Shown here: positions 34,501-45,200 of the stretch, piece after piece
Layout: every line of letters starts with the position of its first letter
How positions within the stretch are numbered: position 1 is the stretch's first letter
Origin: Dastarcus helophoroides
Lineage: Eukaryota; Arthropoda; Insecta; Coleoptera; Bothrideridae
Reading direction: 5' to 3'
NCBI GenBank assembly: GCA_028583605.1
Contig: CM053337.1
Location: 19,095,694 to 19,159,693 of the forward strand
Length of the DNA stretch: 64,000 nucleotides
Notes under the pieces: generated by a model
What the model was told of the DNA's origin: nothing
Seen by the model: only the letters and a program-made list of their open reading frames with translations
The model's database searches: none
Position numbers and translations under genes: made by a program

Positions 34501-37500
34501 AAATTTAAAAGAAAGTGGAAAGAATTTTACAAAAGAAGTTGATATTTCGAAAATTTCTAAAAATAATCGAAATTTCGAAAAACATTGCAATGTATAGAAA
34601 ATTTATGAAACTGCACCTAAAAAATAGTGTAATTTCTGTTATATTTGCAGCAATATTTATTTAGTTTAAGTTTTTCCCTCCAAAATAAATCGCGAAAATT
34701 TTAGAAAATAATTTAAGTTTTAAGTAAAATATTTGTGAAAGATATTTCTGGAAGCTCGAAGTTTAAAAAAATATAACCACAAATTACAATCAAATTCTCG
34801 AATAGAGAGCTAAACTTTTGCAAAAATATCGATATTTATACACAAAATCACTTAGAAATAAAACATTTCTGAGAAAAAACAGCAGAATTCGGCAAAAAAT
34901 TGTTTATAAGTTTATACGTATCGACTATATGCTTATAGAGACGTAGAAGGAAAGAAAATAACTTGGAATTTTCAATTTCAACTCGGAATTTTGAAAAAAT
35001 AATCAAAATTTCCAGAAAATACTCTTCAGAAAATATAAGAACATACATCAATTACTTTTACGCATTCGTTTCTTTTAATTTATTTATTTATTTTCATTTT
35101 ATTAATTAGTAAAAGTGAAGAATAAAATCTAGTGACCTTAACATTATATAAATTTGACAAATAAAAACGTGAAACTTACCAAAGAAAAATTTCCTAATAT
35201 CTATTTTGAGTTTTTTTTCTCAAATTTAGACTTTTTTCTCAAAATTTCGACTCTTTTTGGAAATTTTGATTTTTTTCTGGAAATTTTCACTTTTTCGGAA
35301 TGTTACAAAGGCGTAGAAAAAACATCGATTAAAAAAATCTCATTTTAGGAAATTTCAACTTTGTTTCTCAGATTTCGATTTTAAGCTCGAAATTTCGACT
35401 TTTTTCTCGAGATTTAGATTTTTTTTCTCAAATTTCGACTTTATTTCTCAACATTTCGACTTTTTTCTCGAAATTTTAACTTTTTTCTCAAAATTTGATT
35501 TTTTTCTCTAAATTTTGCTCTTTTTAACGAAATTTCGTTTTTTTCTTCTCAAATTTTGACTTCTTTCTCGAAATTTCGATTTTTTTCGCAAATTTCGACT
35601 TTTTTTCTCGAAATTTCGTCTTTTTGCTCGAAATATTTCGAAATTTCTACTTTTTCTCGAAATTTCGACGTTCTTCTCAAATGTCGAATTTTTGCTCGAA
35701 ATATTTCGAAATTTCGACTTTTTCTCGAAATTTCGACGTTATTTTCAAATTTCGACTTTTTCGTCGAAATTTCGGCCTTAATCTGAAAAGTTCGATTTTT
35801 TTCTCGAAATTTCGTTTTTTTTTCCTCAATTTCAGACTTTTTTCTCAAATATCGACTTTTTTCTCGAAATTTTATCCTTAATGTCGAAATTTCGACATTT
35901 TTCTCGAAATTTAGGCTTTAAACTCAAAATGTCGACTAATTTTCTGGAAATTTCGACTTTTTTCTCAAATTTCGACTTTTTTCTCGGAATTTCGACTTTC
36001 GTTTTTCTCAAACTTCGACTTTTTTTCTAGAAAATTCGACTTTTTCTCGAAATTTCGACTGTTTTCTCGAAATTTCGACCTTAATCTGAAAAGTTCGACT
36101 TTTTTCTCAAAATTTTGCCCTTAATACCGAAATTTCGACATTTCTCTCAAAATTTTGACTTTATATTCAAAATTTTGACCTTTTTTTTATCTAAATTTCG
36201 ACCTTTATCGAAATTTCGATTTCTTTCGCAAATTTCGACTTTTTTTCTCGAAATTTCGTCTTTTTGCTCGAAATATTTCAAAATTTTTACTTTTTCTCGA
36301 AATTACGACGTTATTCTCAAATTTCGAATTTTTGCTCGAAATATTTCGAAATTTCGACTTTTTCTCGAAATTTCGACGTTATTTTCAAATTTCGACCATT
36401 TCGTCGAAATTTCGGCCTTAATCTGAATAGTTCGACTTTTTTCTCGAAATTTCGTTTTTTTTTCTCAATTTTAGACTTTTTTCTCGAAATTTCGACGTTA
36501 TTTTCAAATTTCGACTTTATTCTCAAAATTTCGGTCTTAATCTGAAAAGTTCGACTTTTTTGCTCGAAATTTCGTTTTTTTTTCTCAATTTTAGACTTTT
36601 TTCTCAAATATCGACTTTTTTCTCGAAATTTTAACCTTAATATCCAAATTTCGACATTTTTCTCGAAATTTCGGCTTTAAATTCAAAATGTCGACTATTT
36701 TTCTAGAAATTTCGACTTTTTTCTCAAATTTCGACTTACGTTTTTCTGAAACTTCAGCTTTTTTTTCGAAGTTTCTACCTTTTTCTCGAAATTTCGATTT
36801 TTTTTTTCAAATTCCGACTTTTTTCTCGAAATTTTGATCTTAATCACGAAGTTTCGATTTTTTCTCGAATTTTCAACTTTCATCTCGAAATTTCTAAAAA
36901 AAAGATCAAATTTCGCTAACTAAAAATAGCAATTATTGAACGCACCCTACTACAAACTATCAAGATTGTTGGGAAAGAGGAGTGGTGGGACGCAACTGTC
37001 ATCTGCCTAATTCGACCATAGTGTAGAAATTTTGACTTATTCGAAAAAATTTTCGATATTAAAGTCGAAATTTCGACATTAGTCTCGGAATTTTAAGAAG
37101 AAAGTAGAAATGTCCAGAAAAATAGTCGAATTTTTGAGAAAAAAGTGGAAATTTCGAGTGTTAAGTTGAAATTTCGAGTTTAAAGTCGAAATTTCGAGGA
37201 AAAAAAAATCGAAATTTAAAAAAAAACCGAGTTTTTGACAAAAAAGTCGAAATCCCCAAACATTTTTTTTATAATCAGTGTACTTTTTACGCTTTTGTAA
37301 AATATCTAAATCTCTAAATATAATTTTTTTTAATCAATGCATTTCTATGCTTTTGTAAAATGTCGACTTTTGACTCAAAATTTCGACTTTTTTCTCGAAA
37401 ATTCTACTCCATGCATACATATTTCAAGAAAGTCGAAATTTGGGGTAATAAAAAATTGAAATTACTGAACGTAGCCTACTGCTAAGGGTCAATATTAAAT

Positions 37501-40500
37501 TGTAAAATGGTTGGTGCATGTATTGGGAAGCCTTGAGCTCATTGCCAATTTTTATTAAAATGTCTACATGGCTATTTTGCTTATCATAAGCTCAATAGTT
37601 GGCAATTTCAAAAATTATTTATATGCGTAAATATACAATCAGCGGTTTTTCTACTGATATTTCAATTCGTATCATCGTAAATTTTTTGGGGAATATTCAT
37701 TTCGAGGAGGGTCCGGACCCCTTGGACTTCCCCCCTGGCTACGTGCCTGGAAGGAAGTTGCCGTAAGTATTTAGTAGAGGGACGTTGACTTAAGAATTGA
37801 GTAGAAGGAAGTTGATTGAGTAAAGAAAGTTGACTTAATAATTTAGTAGAAGAACGCTGACTTAAGAATCTAGCAGATTGAAATTGACTAAAGAATTGAG
37901 TAGAAGGAAGCAGACTTAAGTATTTAATAGAGGGAAGTTGACTTGAGACTTTAGTAGGAAGAAGCTGATTCGGTAAAAAAAGTTGTCTCAAGAATCTAGT
38001 AGAGGGAAGTTGACTTAAGAATAGAGTAGAAGGAAGTTGACTTAAGTATTTAGTAGAGGGAAGTTGACTTAAGAATTTAGTAGAAGGAAGTTGACTTTAA
38101 AATATTTAGGAAGTTGACTTAAGAATCTTGTAGAGAGAAGTTGACTTAATAATCGAGTAGAAGGCAGTTGAGTTAAGTATTTAGTAGAGGGAAGCTGACC
38201 TAAGAATTTAGTAGAAGGAAGTTGACTTAAGAATTTAGCAGAAGGAAACTGACCTAAGTATTTGGTAGAAGGAAGTTAACTTAAGTATTTAGTAGAGGGA
38301 AATTGGATTTAAGAATTTAGCAGAAAGAAGCTGATTTAGTAGAAAGACGCTGACTTAAGAATCTAGTAGAAGGAAGTTGACTTAAGAATTTAGTAGAAGG
38401 AAATTGACTTAAGTATTTAGTAGACAGAAGTTGATTTAAGAATTTAGTAGACGGAAGTTGACTTAAGAATCTAGTAGAGGTAAGTTGACTTAAGAATTGA
38501 GTAGAAGGCAGTTGACTTAAGTATTTAGTAGAGGGAAATTGGATTTAAGAATTTAGCAGAAAGAAGCTGATTTAGTAGAAGGAAATTGACTTAAGTATTT
38601 AGTAGACAGAAGTTGATTTAAGAATTTAGTAGACGGAAGTTGACTTAAGAATCTAGTAGAGGTAAGTTGACTTAAGAATTGAGTAGAAGGCAGTTGACTT
38701 AAGTATTTAGTAGAGGGAAATTGGATTTAAGAATTTAGCAGAAAGAAGCTGATTTAGTAGAAGGAAATTGACTTAAGTATTTAGTAGAGGGAAGTTGATT
38801 TAAGAATTTAGTAGAAGGAAGTTGACTTAAGAATCTAGTAGAGGTAAGTTGACTTAAGAATTGAGTAGAAGGCAGTTGACTTAAGTATTTAGTAGAGGGA
38901 AGTTAACTTAAGAATTGAGTAGAAGGCAGTTAACCTAAGTATTTAGTAGAGGGAAGCTATTTTAAGAATTTAATAGGAAGAAGCTGATTTAATAAAGAAA
39001 GTTGACTTAAGAATTCAGTAGAAGGAAGTTGACTTGAGAATCTAGTAGAGGAAAGTTGATATAAGAATTTAGTAGAAGGAAGCTGATTCAAGTATTTGGT
39101 AGAAAGAAGTTGACTTAAGTATTTAGTAGAGGCAAATTGACCTAAGAATTTAGTAGGAAGAAGCTGATTTACTAAAGAAAGTTGACCTAAGAATTTAGTA
39201 GAAGGAAATTGACTTAAGTATTTAGTAGAGAGAAATTGACTTGAAAGATTTAGTAGAAGGAAGTTGACTTAAAAGTATTTAGTAGAAAGAAGTTGATTTA
39301 AGAATCTAGTAGAGGGAAGTTGACTTAAGAATTTAGCAGAAGGAAGCTGACCCAAGTATTTGGTAGAAGGAAGTTAACTTAAGTATTTAGTAGAGGGAAA
39401 TTGGATTTAAGAATTTAGCAGAAAGAAGCTGATTTAGTAGAAATACGCTGACTTAAGAACCTAGTAGAAGGAAGTTGACTTAAGAATTTAGTAGAAGGAA
39501 ATTGACCTAAGTATTTAGTAGAGGGAAGTTGATTTAAGAATTTAGTAGGAAGAAGCTGATTTAATAAAGAAAATTGACTTAAGAATTGAGTAGAAGGCAG
39601 TTGACTTAAGTATTTAGTAGAGGAAAGTTGACTTATGAATTTAGCAGAAGGAAGCTAACTTAAGTATTTGGTAGAAGGAAGTTGACTTAAGTATTTAGTA
39701 GAGGGAAGTTGACTTAAGAATTTAGTAGGAAGAAGCTGATTTACTAAAGAAAGTTGACCTAAGAATTTAGTAGAAGAAAGTTGACTTAAGAATTTAGTAG
39801 AGGGAAGTTGACTTAAGTATTTAGTAGAGGGAAGTTGACTTAACAATTTAGTAGAAAGAAGTTGATTTAGTAAAGGAAGTTGACTTAAAAATTTAGTAGA
39901 AGAAAGTTGACTTAAAAATATTTAGTAGAAGGAAGTTGACTTAAGAATCTAGTAGAGGAAAGTTGACTTGAGAATTTAGTAGAAGGAAGCTGATTCAAGT
40001 ATTTGAGTAGAAGGAAGTTGACTTAAGTATTATAGAGGAAGTTGACTTAAAAATTTAGTAGAAGGAAGTTGACTTAAGAATTGAGTAGAAGGCAGTTGAG
40101 TTAAGTATTTAGTAGAGGAAGGTTGACTTATGAATTTAGCAGAAGGAAGCTAACTTAAGTTTTGGTAGAAGGAAGTTGACTTAAGTATTTAGTAGAGAGA
40201 AGTTAACTTAAGAATTTAGTAGGAAGAAGCTGATTTAGTAAAGAAAGCTGACCTAAGAATTTAGTAGAAGGAAATTGACTGAAGTATTTAGTAGAGGGAA
40301 ATTGACTTAAAAGATTTAGTAGAAGGAAGTTGACTTAAAAGTATTCAGTAGAAGGAAGTTGACTTAAGAAGCTAGTAGAGGGAAATTGACTTAAGAATTG
40401 AGTAAAAGGCAGTTGACTTAAGTATTTAGTACAGGAAGTTAACTTAAGAATTTAATAGGAAGAAGCTGATTTAGTAAGGAAAGTTGACTTAAAAATTTAA

Positions 40501-42908
40501 TAGGAAGAAGCTATGTTAGTAAAAAAAGTTGACTTAAGAATTTAGTAGAAGGAAGTTGACTTCAGAATTGAGTAGAAGGCAGTTGACTTAAGAATTGAGT
40601 AAAAGCAAGTTGACTTAAAAATCTAGTAGAGGCAAGTTAACTTAAAAATTTAGTTGGACAGTCTTACTTGGCATCCGGGTACAGGGTCTTCACTTTGTAC
40701 AACTCGGATTCGTTATCGAAGGTCATCATGGAGACACCCACGGCGGCGGCGTGTCGTATGTGACTGGCCGGTTTGGCGGGATTGGCGAAGATGACCTTGT
40801 CAGGGTCCACGTTCAGGGCGAGGACTTTGTTGATTTCTACTTTGGAGGCGCAATCGAAGCTGACGTTTAGGGCCGAGAGAACTTTGAGGACTATCAGGCT
40901 GTCGTTGCATTTTACGGCTGAAAAAACGACGAGATAACATTAAAATTAATTCGAAGGTCTTCGATAACCACTTGGGGGGGGGGCTGCAACAACCACTTTT
41001 CTTAAGCCTCCAGCTTTTTGATGATGAACGAAGATGAAGAAGGGTGATGGTCTTCAATAACGACTCCGATTGCTGCAACAACCGCTATTTGTAAGCATCC
41101 AGCTTTTTGATGATGAATGACAATGAAGAGGGATGATGGTTTTCAATAACGACTCTGGCTGCTGCAACAACCCCTTTTCGTAAACCTCCAGCCTTTGGGG
41201 ATTACTCTAGATAAGAAATGAAGATGAGGAAAGATGCTGGTCTTCAATAACCACTTGGGCTGCCGCACTAACCGCTTTTCGTAAGCCTCCAGCTTTTTGA
41301 TAATGAATGAAGATGAAGAGGGATGATGGTCTTCAATAACGACTCTGGCTGCTGCAACAACCCCTTTTCGCAAACCTCTAGCCTTTGGGGATTACTGTGG
41401 ATACGAAATGAAGATAAAAGAAGATGCTGGTCTTCAATAACCACTTGGGTTGCCGCAATAACCGCTTTTTGTAAGCCTCCAGCTTTTTGATGATGAATGA
41501 AGATGAAGAGGGATAATGGTCTTCAATAACGACTCTGGTTGCTGCAACAACCGCTTTTCGTAAGCCTCCAGCTTTTTGTCGATTAAAGAAAATGATGAAG
41601 GATGGTGGTCTTCAATAACGACTCTGGCTGCAACGTTTTCGTAAACCTCCATCTTTTGGGGATTATTCCAGATCAGAAATGAAGATGAAGAGAGATGCTG
41701 GTCTTCAGTAACCACTTGGGCTGCCGCAACAACCGCTTTTCATAAGCCTCCAGCTTTTTGGTGATGAACGAAGATGAAGAAGGATGATGGTCTTCAAAAA
41801 CGACTCTGGTTGCTGCAACAACCGCTTTTCGAAGCCTCCAGCTTTTTGACGATTAATGAAAATGAAGAGGGATTGATGGTCTTCAGTAACGACTCTGGCT
41901 GCAACGTTTTCGTAAACCTCCATCTTTTGGGGATTATTCCAGATAAGAAATGAAGATGAAGAGAGATGCGGGTCTTCAATAACGACTTTGGCTGCTGCAG
42001 CAATCCCTTTTCGAAGCCTCCAGCTTTTGGGAATTATTCTAAATAAGAAATGAAGATGAAAAGAGACGATGAATGAAATGACGAGAAATAGGAAGTGGGG
42101 CGGATTAAACAGTAAGCGATCTAGTATGGTCTTGAAGACGAGATGACCCCCGGGATTCTAAAGTCTTCCAAACTTCCAAAAAATTGATACTGTCACTTCT
42201 TTTCTACAGTCTCTGGCGTAAGCTCGAAATTGTCGATTTTTAACGTTCAATCAAATCAATCCAGTCAAAGCGAAATCGAATCGAACTGAATTTAAAATAT
42301 TTTTTCAGAATTTACAAAACTTGATATCAAAATTTCCACTTCTGAAATCGAAATTTTCTTCACATTTGGGGATTACAATGGATTGGAATTTTGACTCGTC
42401 TGTTAAAATTTTGATTTTAAATTTAACGAGTTTTTTATCCCAATGAAAAACAGGCCAACTAATCTAAAAGATCAAAGGATACACTTCTCAAAGTTCAGAA
42501 TTTTATCGCTCTAGACGAGACTAACATATATATTCATAAAACGCGTTTTCTTAGAAACAATTTTATCTGCAGCACCAAGTGGATATGGCTTATCATTTAT
42601 TATATGTATTAACAATTGTGTTTGACAATCTCTTGAATATGTCTTGTGAATTTATCGCATTTAAGAGATAACTCCCAATGTACGATAAAATTCTAATGGG
42701 AAAATTTTACAACCGACTCACCATAGTGTGGGATAACTCTGGGCATCGCACTCAGCCATTTTCTATGTTTCTCAACAATGTCGCCGATGTCGCAGATGTA
42801 AAACGCATCCTCCCGGTTACCCCTGACTATAAGATCTTTGATGATATTCAATTTATCAGTGGTCGACTCAAGGACGTTGATTTGACTATCGAAATTAGAA
42901 ATTTTCAT
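31536..42908 (-). CDS. Odc1: Ornithine decarboxylase, five exons
   Basis: PLP-dependent cytosolic enzyme that converts ornithine to putrescine, the first step of polyamine synthesis; it works as a dimer. Exons: 42908-42722, 40917-40668, 33796-33499, 33449-32965 and 31665-31536. The phases mesh to 449 residues (human ODC is 461). Visible features are EDAFYICDIGDI, the PLP lysine in AVKCNDS, FDCASKVEI, GVSFHVGSGC, the phosphate-binding LDIGGGFPG, EPGRYYVTSA, YYINDGVYGSFN, the catalytic cysteine and aspartate in SSSIWGPTCDSLD, and NMGAYT. Because these are kept, it should be active and not an antizyme inhibitor. The last exon joins at a Trp codon (TG|G) and adds 42 residues ending TTIISF; no clear PEST tail. 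Missing that splice would end the protein earlier at 32907. Intron 2 is 6.9 kb and holds a minisatellite plus a hAT insertion. Confidence 0.93.
31666..32964 (-). other. ODC intron 4
   Basis: 1299 bp, donor GTTAGT at 32964, acceptor TTTTAG at 31666. It contains a short run of AAGTTTAAATTATTAAAAAA repeats near 32450-32570. Translation through the donor runs 15 codons past the Trp to a stop at 32907. No independent gene is seen. Confidence 0.7.
33797..33883. repeat. Edge of the 27-bp minisatellite left of the hAT insertion
   Basis: Two to three degenerate copies of the TTGACTTAAGAATTTAGTAG unit. This is the left remnant of the array that resumes at 37750, interrupted by the hAT element. Confidence 0.75.
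33884..37749. mobile_element. 3.9-kb non-autonomous hAT element carrying satellite cargo
   Basis: Both ends are CAGGCACGTAGCCAGG in inverted orientation. The 8-bp duplication GAAGGAAG flanks it (33876-33883 and 37750-37757), and the site lies inside a unit of the ODC intron minisatellite. Inside are AT-rich DNA, a satellite block (about 35200-37260) and no transposase frame. CAG ends and an 8-bp duplication identify hAT. It was probably mobilised in trans. Confidence 0.92.
35200..37260. repeat. CGAAATTTCG-core satellite inside the hAT element
   Basis: The same ~20-bp unit as in DNAI1 intron 1, with the GTTACAAAGGCGTAGAAA word at 35297. The spacer at 36911-37020 follows, then an inverted segment to 37260. 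Block order and orientation match 7418-13310. Confidence 0.85.
37758..40650. repeat. 27-bp minisatellite in ODC intron 2, ~105 copies
   Basis: The unit is about 26-27 bp with core TTGACTTAAGAATTTAGTAG followed by AAGGAAG; variants read AAGTATTTAGTAGAGGG. A higher-order repeat of about 185 bp is visible near 38455-38765. Because 27 is divisible by three, minus-strand frames read repeated LPSTKFLSQ peptides; these are intronic artefacts. Confidence 0.92.
40960..42070. repeat. Minisatellite in ODC intron 1, units of ~85-110 bp
   Basis: About 11-12 units. CTTCAATAACGACTCTGGCT or CTTCAATAACCACTTGGGCT recurs near 41051, 41139, 41249, 41330, 41430, 41520, 41610, 41702, 41791, 41881 and 41973. Each is followed by GCTGCAACAACCGCTTTTCG and AAGCCTCCAGCTTTTTG. 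Two unit types alternate. It is much less AT-rich than the other arrays. Minus-strand frames across it repeat SWRLTKSG-type peptides and are not genes. Confidence 0.88.
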
Positions 42909-43101
42909 CGTTTGTGCTGTTGATATTATCACTCGTAGTAAGCAAGCTGAAAATTTTCAAACGTTAGATTTCCCCGATTTGATAACTTCGATTTCCCACA
43001 TTTGATAGCTTCGAGTCGAAGCTTTCAAGATCTACTTACGAGGCAATTAATGTTCGTAGAATTTTTTTATTTGCCTATTTCAAATAAAATTAGCTACGTG
43101 G

Positions 43102-43208
43102 TTTAGTGTGCGAGCCAAGGCGGTTCAGCGTTCAAGATGATTTTCCAGTTGTCTGGGATGCAAACTCTGCCTTCAGAGGGCGAAGAACAAGTCTCCTCTT
43201 TGAAACCC
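43102..43208 (-). CDS. Isolated terminal-exon candidate, unknown protein
   Basis: On the minus strand a TTTAATTTCAG acceptor is followed by 34 codons and TAA. They read GFKEETCSSPSEGR, VCIPDNWKIILNAEPPWLAH. The composition looks coding and differs from the AT-rich surroundings. It ends about 190 bp before the ODC ATG on the same strand. It could be the last exon of a neighbouring gene whose other exons lie beyond the satellite, or a 5' leader exon of ODC with a short upstream frame. No family recognised. Confidence 0.35.
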
Positions 43209-43286
43209 TGAAATTAAAAGTCGGATGCATTAGTGATTGTCCCTAATTATTGTTGAAATATAAATCTTGTCCCCTGAAACCTTTGT

Positions 43287-43577
43287 TTTTTGGTGGAACA
43301 AAATGATCTATGGTTATCTCCAAAAATTGGAATACAAATCTTGTCCTCTGAAACCAAGAAAGCTTAAAAAACACAACTAAGTTTACTCTAACGCGTTTCG
43401 ATTGTCAAGCTATCATCTTCAGAGAGATACTGTATTTATTTAAAGGTGATGGCTTGGCTATCGAAATGCGTTAGAGCAAACTTAGTTGTGTTTTTTAAGC
43501 TTTCTTGGTTTCAGAGGACAAGATTTGTATTCCAATTTTTGGAGATAACCATAGACCATTCTCTTCCACCAAAAAAC
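43287..43577. mobile_element. Fold-back element made of Penelope-type ends
   Basis: Ends TTTTTGGTGGAAC and TTCCACCAAAAAAC; arms share CAAATCTTGTCCTCTGAAAC and CTTTCTTGGTTTCAGAGGAC. Central hammerhead-like motifs are degenerate: GATGGCTTGGCTATCGAAAT on the plus strand. A partial end lies immediately left (43245-43280). Confidence 0.75.
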
Positions 43578-45200
43578 AAAGAGACCTTTTTATATAAAAA
43601 TTTGAGTTTTTTCTAATATAACCAAGGACCAGTCCGTTCCACCCTAATTATGATGAATAAGAGCACCCAATTCAAGGCAAAATTCTTTCGAAGGGACAGT
43701 GGAATAAAAACCAAAATTCACGACAGAAGACCATACCAATCATACCAAAGGGAGCAAGAAAACAACGAAATAAAATCCAAAATTGTCAAAGTTTAGATTT
43801 TCAACTCGACATTACGAGTTTTTTGTTTTATTGAAATTTAGGAAACAATTTTTTTTGCAAATATCGAAACCTTAAAAAAGTCAATGTTTTAAAAAAGTAG
43901 AAATTTTGAAAAACAAATTTCGAGAAAGTCGAAAATTTAAAGAACTCCAAATTTTGAAAACGGAACTTCTAATTTTGAAACAAAAAAATTAAAAAATAAA
44001 TGAAATATTTAAAAAGTCAAAATTAGCAAAAATTTCTAATTAAAAAAAAGTATTTTGTAAAATAGTCCAAAATTTCAAAAATGACCAAATTTCGAAAAAA
44101 ATGCCGAGATATGATAAGATCCAAATTTAGAATAATGGTCAAGATTTTTGAAAAGTTGTAAAAACATGGAGGTTTGAAAACAAAAAGATTGTCACAAAAA
44201 TTGAAAAAAAAGAGAGATTTTTTCAAATATATTCGAATTTCGTAAACATTTTAAAACTTAAAAAAATCGAAATTTCAAAGTCAAAATTTTCAAAAATACG
44301 TTTATAGATCTTGAAAAAGGTTCAACATTTCAAAAATTATCGACATTCCCAACAACTTCGGAATTATTAAAAGGAACTGAATTTTTTTAAAATAAATCGA
44401 TATTTTCCTAAAAAATCTGGGTCCAAAAAAAAGGCCCGAAATTTTTAGAAAAAGGCGAAAGGTGATTTTAAAAAAGAAAGCATTTTAAAAAACATCGAAG
44501 TTTTGAAAAAGGCGAAAATTTTAAGAAATTCCAAATTTTGAAAAAAGAACTTCTGGAATTCCAAATTTTGAAAAAAAGAACTTCTAACTTTGACACAAAA
44601 TCGCAATTTTGAAAAAAATTTCAAAAAACATTTTGTAACTGGTTGCAACTCTCGAAGCCGAATTAGAAAAAAATCGAAATTTTGAAACGAGTCGAAATTT
44701 TAAAAAAGCCGAAGTTTTGAAAAAGTAACCATTATTTTAAAAAAATCGAAAATTGTTAGTCTAACTATCAAAAAATGTAACAAAAAAAAGTTAAAATGTT
44801 TACGTTTTGAAAATAGTGGATTTTGAAGTCGAAATTTTAAAAAAAGTCGAAATTTTGAAGCCCAACCATTCAAAAAATATAACATTTTTTAAAAATATGA
44901 ATTTTTAAAAAGCTCGAAGTTTTGATGAAAGTCGAAATTTAAAAAAAAAAGTCGAAATTTTGAAAAAAGTAAAAAATGTTTTCAAAAAGTTGACCATTCA
45001 AAAAAATAATATTTTTAAAAAAGTTGAATTTTCATAAAACTTGGGTTTTTTTAAAAAAAATCGATATTTTGAGGTCGAAATTAAAATAAAAATCGAAATT
45101 TTGAAAAAAAGTTCAAATTTTGAAGTCCAACCATTCAAAAAATGTAACATTTAAATAGAAAAGTTAAAATTTTCAAAAAAAGTGGAATTTTGAAAAAAGT
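43578..45200. repeat. AT-rich DNA grading into the 17-bp satellite
   Basis: Imperfect AAGTCGAAATTTTGAAAAA words separated by unique AT-rich DNA. A lone Penelope-type end (AACCAAGGACCAGTCCGTTC) sits near 43620. No gene. Confidence 0.6.

Noticed and set aside
39655..39846. Protein with LPSTKFLSQ repeats
   Set aside because: Arises because the intronic minisatellite unit is 27 bp; frames are short and interrupted.
37758..40650. CRISPR-like array
   Set aside because: Units of 27 bp are contiguous with no unique spacers, in an intron of a eukaryotic gene.
40800..42003. Minus-strand frames in the ODC intron 1 repeat
   Set aside because: Repetitive SWRLTKSG-type peptides from a minisatellite. The segment at 40800-40917 overlaps ODC exon 2 out of frame.
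31536..42908. Antizyme inhibitor in place of ODC
   Set aside because: The PLP lysine, GGGFPG, EPGRYY, the Cys-Asp of WGPTCDSLD and Tyr of NMGAYT are all present; inhibitors lose some of these.
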